Assembly (NCBI GenBank): GCA_016124855.1
Contig: WGMX01000010.1
Location: 160,756-224,755 of the forward strand
DNA: 64,000 nt
DNA from: Anaerolineaceae bacterium
GTDB lineage: Bacteria > Chloroflexota > Anaerolineae > Aggregatilineales > Phototrophicaceae
Direction of reading: 5' to 3'
Below, piece after piece: positions 20,530 to 30,438 of this stretch. The notes beneath the pieces are model-generated. The model saw only the letters and a list, made by a program, of their open reading frames with translations, had not been told where the DNA came from and did no database searches. Each line of letters opens with the position of its first letter. The first letter of the stretch is position 1. A program made the translations under genes and the position numbers.

Positions 20530-21537
20530 GTGACATTTGTAAAACGTTATCTTATCCCCCGTCTGATTTCGTACTTTTTAGTTATCTGGATAGGGATCAC
20601 CGTTGTCTTCCTGATTCCCAGACTCACACCGAATGACCCTGTCATGCGCATGATCGGTGAGATGCGGGGACGCGGTTCAACATTAGAACCGGGCGCTATG
20701 GATGGCATCATCCATGACCTGACGGAAATGTATGGACTAGAAGGCTCTTGGCTTGATCAATACGGCGCTTTTTGGGGGCGGCTGGTTCATGGTGACTTCG
20801 GCGTTTCGTTCTTCCAATTTCCCGCACGGGTCAGCGATCTCATTGCCAACGCTTTGCCATGGACTTTGGGACTGCTGCTGACCACAACCGCCATTTCGTG
20901 GATATTGGGAAATATTATTGGCGGCCTAGCAGGCTATTACACGCGCAGGCGATGGTCAAGAACGTTGGATACCGTCGCGATGGTCATTCGTCCACTGCCT
21001 TACTACATCTTTGCGTTTGGATTGCTATTACTATTCGCTTATGTCGTGCGATGGTTCCCGATTACCGGTGGCGCGTCTTTGGGCGCTGTGCCGACTTTCA
21101 CTTGGGATTATATCAAAGATGTTATCTGGCATTCGATTTTGCCTGCTCTCTCTCTGACCGTCTTGGGTGGTTGTGTGACGTTCCAAACGATGAAACTCCT
21201 TGTCCAAAACGTCAATGCGGAAAGTTTTGTTCAATATGCCAAGCTCGGCGGCGTGACCGAAAACCGCATTGTGGGCAAGTACATCATTCGCAATGCCATG
21301 CTGCCGCAAATTACTGGACTAGCACTTTCGCTTGGGCAAATCTTTAGTGGGGCTCTAATCACAGAGATTGTTTTCGGATATCCCGGATTGGGTGGATTAC
21401 TGTTTAGGGCCATCCTCAATGGCGATTACAATCTGATTATGGGGATCACCATTCTCTCTATCGTCGGCATCACCACGGCGATCTTGGTTGTCGACTTGAC
21501 CTATCCCCTGTTTGACCCAAGAGTTCGATATATTTAA
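20530..21537 (+). CDS. ABC transporter permease (DppB/OppB type)
   Basis: A 335-residue inner-membrane protein with six hydrophobic segments and the DppB/OppB features: N-terminal YFLVIWIGITVVFLIPRLTP, then the binding-protein-dependent transport (EAA) region YAKLGGVTENRIVGKYIIRN and the closing ITEIVFGYPGLGGLLF. GTG at 20530 is the start, preceded by AAGAGG. It follows the family-5 binding protein after a stem-loop and precedes the second permease, forming the pore half of the importer. Confidence 0.92.
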   Translation: MTFVKRYLIPRLISYFLVIWIGITVVFLIPRLTPNDPVMRMIGEMRGRGSTLEPGAMDGIIHDLTEMYGLEGSWLDQYGAFWGRLVHGDFGVSFFQFPARVSDLIANALPWTLGLLLTTTAISWILGNIIGGLAGYYTRRRWSRTLDTVAMVIRPLPYYIFAFGLLLLFAYVVRWFPITGGASLGAVPTFTWDYIKDVIWHSILPALSLTVLGGCVTFQTMKLLVQNVNAESFVQYAKLGGVTENRIVGKYIIRNAMLPQITGLALSLGQIFSGALITEIVFGYPGLGGLLFRAILNGDYNLIMGITILSIVGITTAILVVDLTYPLFDPRVRYI

Positions 21538-21550
21538 GAAAGTTAGCTTC

Positions 21551-22402
21551 ATGAAAATTTTCAAAGATTTATTTAAAGACTATCGCTTTGCCTTCAGCTT
21601 CATCGTACTTGTGATCATCGTCATTATGGCGCTGCTTTCTGCTTTTTCGCCATATGACCCCACACTGTGGAATGTTGTTCCGCGAGATATGAAACCGTCC
21701 GCTGAATACATATTGGGAACCGATTCAAACGGACAGGATATCTTCTGGCAGGCCACATTTGCCGTACGTAACTCCCTGATCATATCACTCATATCTGGAC
21801 TGGTTTCTAGGGTGATCGCCATCCTGATTGGAATGGTTGCCGGATACAAAGGCGGTTCAATCGACCGTATACTGATGTTCATAGGCGATAGCCTGCTGGT
21901 TATTCCACTCTTTTTAATCTTCGTCATGATTGCCATGATGGTGCGAGATCGGATGAACCTTGTCGTATTAGGACTGATGCTGGCCGTCTTCGGTTGGGCA
22001 TGGGACGCCCGCTTAATCCGTTCGATGGTTCTCAGTCTGCGCGAACGGGAATTCACGGCGACTGCCATCCTATCGGGCACAGGAACTGTCAAACTGGTAC
22101 TCAAAGAATACATCCCATTTACAATGCCGCTGATTTTTTCGACATTGATCAATAACATGTCGTGGGCCATTGGGCTAGAGATCACGCTTGCCATCCTCGG
22201 ATTAGTTAATCTTAACATTCCCACGCTTGGCACGATGCTAAACTGGGCGCTTTTTTACCAGTCGATACTGCTAGGGCGGCTGTGGTGGATTTTGACCCCT
22301 GTGGTTCTTTCACTCTTTATGTTTATTGCTCTCTACTGGCTTTCAGTCAGCATTAGTGAATACCTCGATCCTCGCACGCGCATCCAGCGAGTTGGAGCTT
22401 AG
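21551..22402 (+). CDS. ABC transporter permease (DppC/OppC type)
   Basis: This 283-residue membrane protein has the DppC pattern: a first hydrophobic helix (FSFIVLVIIVIMALLSAFSP), the YILGTDSNGQDIFW motif (usual LGTDxxGRDxxSR), and an EAA loop (REREFTATAILSGTGTVKLV). ATG 21551 is chosen because the frame extension to TTG 21512 would overlap the preceding permease by 26 bases and lacks a ribosome binding site; AAGAAAG lies before 21551. The RD of the usual GRD motif is QD here, a small deviation. It partners with the DppB-type permease. Confidence 0.9.
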   Translation: MKIFKDLFKDYRFAFSFIVLVIIVIMALLSAFSPYDPTLWNVVPRDMKPSAEYILGTDSNGQDIFWQATFAVRNSLIISLISGLVSRVIAILIGMVAGYKGGSIDRILMFIGDSLLVIPLFLIFVMIAMMVRDRMNLVVLGLMLAVFGWAWDARLIRSMVLSLREREFTATAILSGTGTVKLVLKEYIPFTMPLIFSTLINNMSWAIGLEITLAILGLVNLNIPTLGTMLNWALFYQSILLGRLWWILTPVVLSLFMFIALYWLSVSISEYLDPRTRIQRVGA

Positions 22403-22414
22403 GGAGAAGCAAAC

Positions 22415-23422
22415 ATGGCAGCACAAAAGCAAATCGTCTTAAGAACCGAACATCTGAAGGCTTTCTACATTCTTGAGGTGCAGGGCACCCAGAAGACAGT
22501 AAAAGCCGTTAATGACGTGGACTTACAAATTTATGAGGACGAAATCTATGGAATTGCAGGTGAAAGCGGCTGTGGTAAGACCACGCTTTTGAAAACACTT
22601 TTCAATGAGGTCGTCCCTCCGCTGCGGCTGATTGATGGCAAACTCTACTATCGCATCGGCGCTCAAGAAACAGATGTCACCAATATGAGCGCGGAAGAAA
22701 AGCGCAAGCTGCGAATGGAATACATCGCTTACATTCCACAGGGTTCAATGAGCGTCTTCAATCCAGTTCTCAAAATAAAAGGAACCTATGAAGATTTCAT
22801 TGGCAGCCACGTCAGCGGTCAAAGCCGTGCGGAAATCTTTCAAACAGCCCACAAGCGTATTTTGGAACTCGGCTTACCCAAGAACGTCCTTGATGTCTAT
22901 CCCCATCAATTATCCGGCGGAATGCGGCAGCGTGTGACCATCGCTCTAGCCTCCTCCTTGAACCCGCGCATCATGATTGGTGACGAGCCGACGACCGCGC
23001 TCGACGTGGTGGTACAGCGTGGCGTAATCCAGATGTTGAAAGACATCCAAAAGAGTCTCAAAAACACAATCATCTTAGTCACGCATGATATGGGCGTGCA
23101 CGCCAACGTCGCTGACCGTATAGGCATCATGTACGCTGGAAAGATTGTGGAAGAAGCGACCACCGAGCAAATCTTTGCCGAGCCGGTACATCCCTACACC
23201 CAATTTTTGATCAACTCACTGCCCAAGTTTGGTGATAAAAGTGTACGAACCAGCGTACCCGGCAGCCCGCCCTCCTTGGCGGATTTGCCGAGTGGCTGTC
23301 CTTTTCATCCGCGCTGCCCACACGTCAAAGATATTTGCCGCCAGCAAATGCCAGACTTTACACAACTGGATAAGGATCATAAAGTCGCCTGCTGGTTAGT
23401 CGGGGAAGGACAACATGGATAA
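22415..23422 (+). CDS. ABC transporter ATP-binding protein (DppD/OppD type)
   Basis: The 335-residue ATPase has Walker A GESGCGKTT (residues about 49-57), a Q-loop (YIPQGSMSVFNPVLKI), signature LSGGMRQRV, Walker B MIGDEPTTALD, switch His in LVTHDMGVHA, and the C-terminal oligopeptide-transporter extension with four cysteines (CPFHPRCPHVKDICRQQMP), which in relatives may hold an iron-sulfur cluster. It drives the importer together with the OppF-type ATPase, whose start overlaps its stop by eight bases, implying translational coupling. Confidence 0.94.
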   Translation: MAAQKQIVLRTEHLKAFYILEVQGTQKTVKAVNDVDLQIYEDEIYGIAGESGCGKTTLLKTLFNEVVPPLRLIDGKLYYRIGAQETDVTNMSAEEKRKLRMEYIAYIPQGSMSVFNPVLKIKGTYEDFIGSHVSGQSRAEIFQTAHKRILELGLPKNVLDVYPHQLSGGMRQRVTIALASSLNPRIMIGDEPTTALDVVVQRGVIQMLKDIQKSLKNTIILVTHDMGVHANVADRIGIMYAGKIVEEATTEQIFAEPVHPYTQFLINSLPKFGDKSVRTSVPGSPPSLADLPSGCPFHPRCPHVKDICRQQMPDFTQLDKDHKVACWLVGEGQHG

Positions 23423-24371
23423 ACTACTTGAAATTAACGACCTGACCAAACAGTATTCGCAGGGCAATGTCATCGCAAGGGTTACGCTTACGGCAGTTGA
23501 CCACATCAGTTTCTACATCAAACCCGCCGAAATCTTCACCTTAGCTGGCGAAAGTGGCTGTGGAAAAACCACGACTGCCAAAGTGATTATCGGTTTTGAA
23601 GAAGCGACCACCGGTGCGATTCTCCATAACGGAAAATTGCAGACGCGTCATGAAAAGCCATGGATTACCGAAGGCGTGCAAGCCATCTTTCAAGATCCGT
23701 TCAGCACCTTTAACCCCATGCGTACCGTCGATTCCTATTTCTTTGAAACCGTGCAAAACTACCGGTTGGCCAACTCAAAACAGGATGCCATTGATCGAAT
23801 CGATAAAACATTACGCTTGGTGGGACTGACTTATAAAGAATTTGCAGGCAAATACCCCAATGAGTTTTCCGGTGGACAGCTTCAACGAATCTCCATCGCG
23901 CGGGCATTGGTCACGAATCCCAAGCTGATTGTCGCGGATGAACCAGTTTCAATGGTCGATGCTTCTTTGCGCATGTCGATTGTCAACTTATTCAAACAGC
24001 TCAGGGACGAACTAGGTGTGAGCATCCTCTACATTACGCATGATCTGGCAACCGCCTACTACGTCAGCGACCGAATTGCGATTATGTTCCGTGGCAATAT
24101 CGTTGAAATGGGTACAGTAGAAAAGGTGCTGATGAATCCAAGGCATCCCTATTCAAGGCTGCTTCGCGATTCTATCCCACAAGCAGATCCTCAAAAACGC
24201 TGGACTTCAACCGTCACTCTCGCGGAGTTGGAACACGAAGAATACCTGCGGCGCGGCTGCAAATTTGCGGGTAGATGCCCCGATGTCATGGACATTTGCA
24301 AGGGCGTTGTACCAGCCGATATAACGGTGGATGACGTACTCGTGAAATGCCATAAATATACTGACGAGTGA
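23415..24371 (+). CDS. ABC transporter ATP-binding protein (DppF/OppF type)
   Basis: This 318-residue ATPase has Walker A GESGCGKTTT (about 45-54), Q-loop AIFQDPFSTFNP, signature FSGGQLQRI, Walker B LIVADEPVSMVD, switch His in YITHDLATAYY and a shorter C-terminal cysteine extension (RRGCKFAGRCPDVMDICKGV). PVSMVDASLR in place of the usual PTSALDVS is seen in oligosaccharide importers of this class. It overlaps the upstream OppD-type gene by eight bases and ends the five-gene importer operon, which is closed by the terminator at 24461. Confidence 0.94.
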   Translation: MDKLLEINDLTKQYSQGNVIARVTLTAVDHISFYIKPAEIFTLAGESGCGKTTTAKVIIGFEEATTGAILHNGKLQTRHEKPWITEGVQAIFQDPFSTFNPMRTVDSYFFETVQNYRLANSKQDAIDRIDKTLRLVGLTYKEFAGKYPNEFSGGQLQRISIARALVTNPKLIVADEPVSMVDASLRMSIVNLFKQLRDELGVSILYITHDLATAYYVSDRIAIMFRGNIVEMGTVEKVLMNPRHPYSRLLRDSIPQADPQKRWTSTVTLAELEHEEYLRRGCKFAGRCPDVMDICKGVVPADITVDDVLVKCHKYTDE

Positions 24372-24460
24372 TGCCAAAAATTGGATTATGCCTATGCTGC
24401 TGGTACGAAGCTTACAAAGATGTAATTTAAGCGTGTCACAAACTTAACAACAGGTTTGCT

Positions 24461-24489
24461 AAAAGGCGCTTTAACAGCGCTTTTTGTGC
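24461..24489 (+). terminator. Rho-independent terminator after the importer operon
   Basis: AAAAGGCGCT (24461-24470) pairs with AGCGCTTTTT (24476-24485) around a TTAAC loop with one mismatch, and the 3' arm is itself a T run. It lies 90 bp after the OppF-type stop and 115 bp before the aldolase-like gene, separating the two units. Confidence 0.8.
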
Positions 24490-24604
24490 TGCGCTGTGTT
24501 TTGGACCTGAACAAACGGACTTTCGGTGTTGAATTATTTGGCTTAAACGGAATTCATGACCGAGCTGCCCCGAAACACTCGCTGGCAAGTTGGAGAAGAT
24601 ATTT

Positions 24605-25570
24605 ATGACCATCATCACACGCCGCGAAGAAGCGCTCGAATACACCGAACTTTTTCGGAATTGCAAAGCCAGCATGGCGATTTTCTGCACCGCCGCACAT
24701 TGGAATACCGAAGCGATTCTTCTAGCCGGACAACGCATTGCCGAAAAGTATCATTTAGCAAAGGTGCCGCTGTCTGTGGCGATGACCTTCACTTACCCCT
24801 ATATGCCACAGGCCAAACGCATCACCTACAGCGGAAACCCTCAAGCCGGTTTTCTTTCCAACATGGCACACTTGAAAGCGCTGTGTGCTGCTCCGGATTC
24901 GCCCTATGCCAACGTGGTCGTGCTGCCTCATCTCGATCATGCCGACCCCAAGCGCGATCAATGGGCGTTGACCGAGGGTTTACCTTATCTGGCAACTGTC
25001 ATGTTCGATGCTCAGAAATACCCGCTGGCAGATAACCTTGAATGGACGCGCGATTATGTAGCCAGCTACGGCAAGCGGGTTCTAGTCGAGGGGATTATGG
25101 AGCAGTTGAGCGTAGCCGGACGCACGCAGGCTGTGCAGCACGATTCTTACATCGAGCAGGCTGTGAACTATATGGCAGAAACCAAAGTTGATCTCTTGGT
25201 CGCTGACTTAGGCACCGAACAGCAATCCGATCACATCGGCGGTGTGCAGTATTTGAAAGCGCGGGCACAGGCCATTACCGAACAATTAGGGGATGCACGG
25301 CTTGTTCTCCATGGCACATCCAGCCTGAGCGTTGACCAGATGCAGGGTCTAGCCAACGATGGTGTAATCCGTGTGAACATGTGGACGCGCATCGTCAGGG
25401 AAGCCGGACAGCACGCCGCCAGAAACCTTATTGCCCGTCATGAAGAAATTGAAGCGGGCGACTTTGAAGCTGCTGAATCACACCGGTACTTACAGGACTC
25501 GACCGAAGCTGCCGCCGATGTAATGGTTGAAGTCATGGAGCAAATCGGCTATCCGAAACTGCGGTTGTAA
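24605..25570 (+). CDS. Class II aldolase-like protein
   Basis: The 321-residue protein is laid out like a class II (zinc) fructose-bisphosphate/tagatose-bisphosphate aldolase: a region resembling the metal site (VVVLPHLDHAD, residues about 104-114, where the usual motif is xLHLDH), VEGIMEQLS in the place of the usual VExE helix, LVADLGTEQQSDH in place of the usual A-x-GT-x-HG loop, and the phosphate loop RLVLHGTSSLSVDQMQGLA. The altered motifs suggest a distinct substrate. ATG 24605 has GGAGAAG just upstream; a TTG at 24590 is less likely. It stands alone after a terminator and directly before a FGGY kinase, so the pair may phosphorylate and split a sugar imported by the preceding transporter. 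Confidence 0.8.
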   Translation: MTIITRREEALEYTELFRNCKASMAIFCTAAHWNTEAILLAGQRIAEKYHLAKVPLSVAMTFTYPYMPQAKRITYSGNPQAGFLSNMAHLKALCAAPDSPYANVVVLPHLDHADPKRDQWALTEGLPYLATVMFDAQKYPLADNLEWTRDYVASYGKRVLVEGIMEQLSVAGRTQAVQHDSYIEQAVNYMAETKVDLLVADLGTEQQSDHIGGVQYLKARAQAITEQLGDARLVLHGTSSLSVDQMQGLANDGVIRVNMWTRIVREAGQHAARNLIARHEEIEAGDFEAAESHRYLQDSTEAAADVMVEVMEQIGYPKLRL

Positions 25571-25618
25571 ACAGCAAACTAAATTTATTTTTCTTCAATA
25601 GACGATGGCAAAATCCCA

Positions 25619-27126
25619 ATGAGCTTATTAGGCATCGACATCGGCACGACGGGTTGTAAAGCGATGGCGCTTTCCGTTGATGGCACAATTCTTGCTACAT
25701 CGCATCGAGAATATGATGTGATTCGTCCTCAGCCGGATTGGGCAGAGCTTGACAGCCAATTGGTCTGGGAAAAGATTCAAGAGGTCATCGCCCAAGTGGC
25801 GGCGCGAACATCGCATGATCCGATTGCGGCTATCTGCGTTTCGTCAATGGGTGAAGCGATGACACCCGTTTCGCAGGATCGAAAGATATTGAGCAACTGT
25901 CTGCTCGGATTTGATACGCGTGGTGCCGAAACAACCGCCAAACTAGGACAACTTGACCCAATCATGTTTTTCGAGCGCAGCGGTAATGTCGTCAGCACCA
26001 TCTACGGCGGTCAGAAGTTGATCTGGATGCGTGATCACCGCCCCGAACTTTTCCACAAAACCTATAAATGGCTGTCATGGGCGGATATTGTGGCCTACCT
26101 TTTAGGTGGTGATCCGGTCACCGATTATTCGCTGGCAAATCGCAGTTTGTTTTTCGATCTTCGTCGTCAAGAATGGTCGTTAGAAACTTTGAACCATGTG
26201 GGGATGCCAATCGAAAAGTTACCGGATTTGGTTCAAGCGGGAACAGTAGTTGGAACGGTTTCGTCCCACATCGCCAAACAGTTGAATTTGCAATCCGGAG
26301 TGCGCATTGTAATTGGCGCACACGACCAATGTGTAAATGCAGTCGGTGTCGGTGCGCTCCGTCCCGGAATCGCGGCTTACAGTTTAGGCACTTATTTCTG
26401 TATCACCCCGATTTATGACCACATTCCACCTGCCGCAATGATGATCCAGTCCAAGCTGAATGTGGAACATCATGCGCTGCCGAATTTATACGTCAGCTTC
26501 TACTACAATCTCAGCGGTGGTGCGCTGCTGAAATGGTTCAGAAACACTTTTGCTTGGGCAGAACACGCAGCAGCTCAGGCCAGCGGCAAAGATGTATACG
26601 ATCAACTGCTGGCTGAAATACCATCCGGGCCAACCAATCTGCTGGTGCTGCCGCACTTCGCGCCAACCGGGCCGCCTTACTATGACGACAATCCCAACGG
26701 GCTGATTTCTGGCCTTACGTTGGCAACCAGTCGTGGTGAATTTCTAAAAGGCTTGCTTGAAGGCGCGATCTATTACTTTAGAGCCGGACTGGCTGATCTG
26801 GCTGAAGCTGGATCGTGATCGAAGAGTTTCGGGTCAGCGGAGGCGCAGCGCGTTCGGATGTATGGCTTCAGATTATGGCGGATATTTTGGGTCGTCCCTT
26901 ATTCCGTCCGACCATAACAGAAGCGGGAGCGCTCGGTGCAGCCATATTGGCTGGTGTGGGTGGTGACGTATTCAGTTCGGCTGAAGAAGCTGTTAACGCG
27001 CTGGTAAAAGTGGAGAACGTTTTTGAACCAGACCCTCATCGACAGCCCATCTATGACGAACACTTTGCCCGCTACAGCTTACTCTACCCATTCGCTAAGC
27101 AGTTATCGCATCATAAACCGAACTGA
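25619..27126 (+). pseudogene. FGGY-family carbohydrate kinase, interrupted by a one-base frameshift
   Basis: The first frame (25619-26818) holds the N-terminal two thirds of a FGGY kinase: LLGIDIGTTGCKAMALSVDG, GWAEL-like DWAELDSQLVW, KWLSWADIVAYLL, VIGAHDQCVNAVGVGAL. It then stops right where the family continues. A second frame from about 26812 to 27126 supplies the rest: EEFRVSGGAARSDVWLQIMA, DILGRPLFRP, GALGAAILAGVG. Inserting one base within the GG codon near 26810 (...LAEAG-IVIEEFRVSGG...) restores one 502-codon frame, the normal family length. Both parts are otherwise well preserved, so this is either a very recent mutation or an assembly error. The sugar is unknown (xylulose- or gluconate-type kinases are nearest in feel). 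Confidence 0.85.
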
Positions 27127-27143
27127 ATCAAAGCAGTATGGTG

Positions 27144-27166
27144 GCTTCAACTAGGCAAGTTGAAGC
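27144..27166 (+). terminator. Hairpin downstream of the FGGY kinase
   Basis: GCTTCAACT and AGTTGAAGC form a perfect 9-bp stem with loop AGGCA, 17 bp after the kinase stop. A clear T run is missing, so termination is plausible rather than certain. Confidence 0.5.
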
Positions 27167-27765
27167 AGCGCATATACTTTAATGAACAAAATCTTTAAAT
27201 TGTTACAGTAAATGGTTATTTAGTTTAAAGCGCATTTGTCTTTTTAGTTATATAATTAAGAGAGGGAGTCAGAGTAAATCAAGTCTAATTATTGCATCCC
27301 ATCCATCGCAGCACTTCATTCATCTTCGCAGCTAAATATTGAATTTTTTGACTGAATAAATAGTCATTTTTCAAAACTTGTCTAGTACTCTTGTTATCTC
27401 CTGCTGGCTATTGCCAAATTACATACAACGGACTGAATTAGAAACCCAATAATTCTGTCCGTGTGGCGGATTGAGAAAGCCGGGGTCATCAGTGCGAGCC
27501 CCACAGTGCTGTCACATGAAGCCTACCGCGTTTCCTCATTATTGCATTTTGGGAAATGAAGGGCAGCATTTTCAATGGCTGACCAACTTGCAACATGAGA
27601 ACGTTCACAGTTGTTAACTCTGTAGATGGGCGATCATCGCCATCTATAAAGTTGAAGTGATTTATATTCTATCAGAGGAGGTAGACGTATAAGTTCACTC
27701 TAGTCCAATGAAGTTCCATAACTATATGCATTGTCGAATTGTTTTTAGTATTAGGAGAAAATAGG
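27167..27765. other. Long AT-rich leader of the second sugar-import operon
   Basis: No gene is seen. A TATAAT box lies at 27251-27256 without a good -35. TGACT (27349-27353) and AGTCA (27362-27366) form an inverted repeat with an 8-base gap within TTTTTGACT...AGTCATTTTT, a candidate operator. AGGAGAAAATAGG just before 27766 is the ribosome binding site of the next gene. A regulatory RNA cannot be excluded but no known class was recognised. Confidence 0.45.
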
Positions 27766-29475
27766 ATGTTAAAGTCCAGATTTCGTTTCTTAACATTGCT
27801 GCTTATCTTTGTTCTTAGCCTCAATATGCTTACTTTCGCTCCCATAGCAACTGCACAAGGGGATACCTTCTTTGGCAAGACGGCTGAAGAATTATTCCCG
27901 GATGATGCTTTCCCAACCAGTTCACCAGAAGTTATTCAGGCCGAACGAGCCGCCGCATTCAAAGGGCTTATGGCCGCCAATATTCCAGATGGACACGCGC
28001 TCGGTGAAGGTAAGACAATTACCGTAGCCACGTTGGGGCAAGGCTCCACCGGCGGTATTTCCGGCACAATCTATTTCTGGCGACCGGCCTTTGAAGCGGC
28101 CACCGGCGCAAAGCTGGAAATCGCTGAAATTCCATTCGGTCAGCTTCAGACAACCATCCCCACCGACTTCCTGACCGGTCAAAACACCTATGATGCGCTT
28201 GTCAGCGGATCATGGTTCTATGGCGATTATGTGACCAACGGTTGGATTCAGCCGATTGACCAATATATCGGTGACAAGCGCTTCCCGCAGTGGGATCCTT
28301 CCGCCACAGCCGCATCCATTCATGAACTCTATAGTTGGGGTGGCAAGCAGTACGGCACGCAGATGGACTCCGATGCTCAACTGCTTTATTACCGTCGAGA
28401 CATTTTGGGTGACCCCAAGTGGCAAGAGCAGTACAAGAAAGATACCGGTGAAGACCTACCCAACCCACCAAAGACATGGCAAGAACTGTTGAAAGTCACC
28501 ACTTACTTCAATGGTAAAGACTACAATGGCGATGGCAAACCCGGTGACGGTATCAGCCTTCACTTGAAGGTTGGCGGTCAGGGTATGTTCCATTTCATGA
28601 CGCTTTCGGCTCCTTTCTCGATTATTCCCGATCCCGGCAGCGATCCGCGCAAAGTCACCAAGACCCACAATATCTATTGGTTTGACCCCGACACAATGGA
28701 ACCGCTCATCAACCAACCGGGGCAGGTAGCAGCGCTCGAATTCCTGCAAAAACTGGCGGCGACCGGTCAGCAAGCCCAGTTCGGTTGGGAACTCGGTGAG
28801 GCATGGCAAAACTTCTTTGATGGCAACGCAATTGCCACCTTCTCTTGGGGCGATGTCGGTTCACTTTCACAAAACCCCGATAAGTCCAAGATCAAGGGAA
28901 AATTGGGCGCGACGACCATCCCCTGCTCCGACACTTGGTATGACCCCGATAAGAAGGAGATGGTTACCGATACCATGCATCCAAACTGTGTTGGTAACAC
29001 AACCGGTGGCAGCTGGCATCCGACGCTCTCAGCCTTCAGCAAGGAACCGGAACTCACCTACTTCTTTATGGCGATGATTGCTACACAAAGTATCAATTTC
29101 TTCGACTCGACCACCGGTTGGCAAGGTATTGATCCGTGCTGCAGCTATCAGCTTTTCCCGCCGAAGGGCAGTGCCACCATTGAAGATTACACCGCTTCTG
29201 GCTTTAATGCGGATGACTTCAAATCCTACATTCCGGCATACGCTGCCAACGTACTGGACATGCCCATCTACGAAACCTACCTGCGTATTCCGGGTACACC
29301 TGCTTACTGGACAGCGCTCGATACGCGGCTTTCAGAAGCCATGACAGGGCAGAAGTCCGCGAAACAAGCCCTTGATGACACGGCTGCTGACTGGAATAAG
29401 ATCACCGCAGATGCCGGTGGGCCGGATGTTTTGTTGAAGGTCTATCAGGAGTCTATCGGCTACACACCGCAGTAA
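27766..29475 (+). CDS. ABC transporter sugar-binding protein, family 1
   Basis: The 569-residue protein has a classic Sec signal peptide (residues 1 to about 25, ending ATAQG) and the family-1 extracellular binding fold: TFFGKTAEELFPDD, TITVATLGQGSTGG, YDALVSGSWFYGDYVTNGWI, GTQMDSDAQLLYYRRDILGD, ATFSWGDVGSLSQN. It is longer than the usual 420-450 residues, with extra segments typical of binding proteins for larger glycans. ATG 27766 has AGGAG upstream; the TTG at 27739 is rejected. It heads an operon with four permeases and no ATPase. The ligand is probably a sugar or oligosaccharide. Confidence 0.9.
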   Translation: MLKSRFRFLTLLLIFVLSLNMLTFAPIATAQGDTFFGKTAEELFPDDAFPTSSPEVIQAERAAAFKGLMAANIPDGHALGEGKTITVATLGQGSTGGISGTIYFWRPAFEAATGAKLEIAEIPFGQLQTTIPTDFLTGQNTYDALVSGSWFYGDYVTNGWIQPIDQYIGDKRFPQWDPSATAASIHELYSWGGKQYGTQMDSDAQLLYYRRDILGDPKWQEQYKKDTGEDLPNPPKTWQELLKVTTYFNGKDYNGDGKPGDGISLHLKVGGQGMFHFMTLSAPFSIIPDPGSDPRKVTKTHNIYWFDPDTMEPLINQPGQVAALEFLQKLAATGQQAQFGWELGEAWQNFFDGNAIATFSWGDVGSLSQNPDKSKIKGKLGATTIPCSDTWYDPDKKEMVTDTMHPNCVGNTTGGSWHPTLSAFSKEPELTYFFMAMIATQSINFFDSTTGWQGIDPCCSYQLFPPKGSATIEDYTASGFNADDFKSYIPAYAANVLDMPIYETYLRIPGTPAYWTALDTRLSEAMTGQKSAKQALDDTAADWNKITADAGGPDVLLKVYQESIGYTPQ

Positions 29476-29503
29476 ACATTTCAGATACGATCTTTAGTGG
29501 AGT

Positions 29504-29523
29504 GGGAGTCACATCCTACTCCC
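29504..29523 (+). terminator. Intra-operon hairpin after the family-1 binding protein
   Basis: GGGAGT (29504-29509) pairs with ACTCCC (29518-29523) around an 8-base loop, between the binding-protein stop and the first permease, followed by TCTTGTT. It is weaker than the hairpin at 20441 but in the same position relative to its operon. Confidence 0.4.
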
Positions 29524-29558
29524 TCTTGTTCGGTTTCGTTAGGGAGCAAAAGTTTTTC

Positions 29559-30416
29559 ATGAAAAGTCGAGCGAAATATTACTTTCTTATGCCCGGAGTG
29601 ACTTGGGTTTTACTGTTTACCCTCTTTCCCCTCTTGTATTCTCTCTATCTGAGCTTCACCAACGCCCGTCTCGGCAAGCCAACCCAGTTCATCGGCTTCC
29701 AGAATTACATCAATATTTTTTCGGATCAAAAAGCCGGTGAAGTTGCCTCAGTCAGTTTATTTTTGACGATAGGCAGCCTGTTTCTCACCATGGCCTTTGG
29801 CACATTTGCCGCGTGGCTCTTTAATCATGATTTACCCGGCTTGAAAAGCTTCCGTGCCATTTTGACCATGCCGCTGTTTGCCGCACCGATTGCCGTTGGC
29901 TATATGGGTGTGGTGATCTTTAATGAACAGCATGGCCCGATCAACAATTTGATTTCTTCCTTCGGTGGTACGCCTGTAAACTGGATCACAGAGTCTTGGG
30001 CGGCACGTTTTGCTGTGCTGCTTACGGATACATGGCAGTGGACTCCATTTGTCTTTATTGTGGCGCTGGCAGCCATGCAAAGTGTGCCGGACGAACTCAT
30101 CGAAGCCGCGCGGCTGGACACCAATTCAGGTTGGCGTATCTTCCGCTACATCACCTTCCCGCTGATTGCACCGGCACTCGGAACAGTGTCACTGCTGCGG
30201 CTGGTTGAAACCTTTAAAATCCTTGATGTGCCGCTCACGTTAACGGGCGGCGGCCCCGGACAAGCCACACAAACCTATACCTTTTACGCCTATTTACAAG
30301 GTCTGCGTTCACCCTTCCAGCAGGGTTATGCTTCAGCGATGGCCTATCTGGTTGTCATCCTCGCCATCATTATCAGTTCAATTTACTTCTGGCGTGTCCG
30401 CGCCCGCTTCGAGTAG
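29559..30416 (+). CDS. ABC sugar transporter permease (MalF type), first pair
   Basis: A 285-residue membrane protein with the pattern of MalF-type permeases: YYFLMPGVTWVLLFTLFPLL at the N-terminus, LYLSFTNARLGKPTQFIGFQ, and the EAA loop EAARLDTNSGWRIFRYITFP. ATG 29559 is preferred over GTG 29502, whose extra codons form no membrane or signal feature; AGGGAG lies 13 bases before it. It follows the binding protein and is paired with the MalG-type gene 22 bp downstream. Confidence 0.88.
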   Translation: MKSRAKYYFLMPGVTWVLLFTLFPLLYSLYLSFTNARLGKPTQFIGFQNYINIFSDQKAGEVASVSLFLTIGSLFLTMAFGTFAAWLFNHDLPGLKSFRAILTMPLFAAPIAVGYMGVVIFNEQHGPINNLISSFGGTPVNWITESWAARFAVLLTDTWQWTPFVFIVALAAMQSVPDELIEAARLDTNSGWRIFRYITFPLIAPALGTVSLLRLVETFKILDVPLTLTGGGPGQATQTYTFYAYLQGLRSPFQQGYASAMAYLVVILAIIISSIYFWRVRARFE

Positions 30417-30438
30417 CGCTTTGTCGCAGGAGGCTTCC

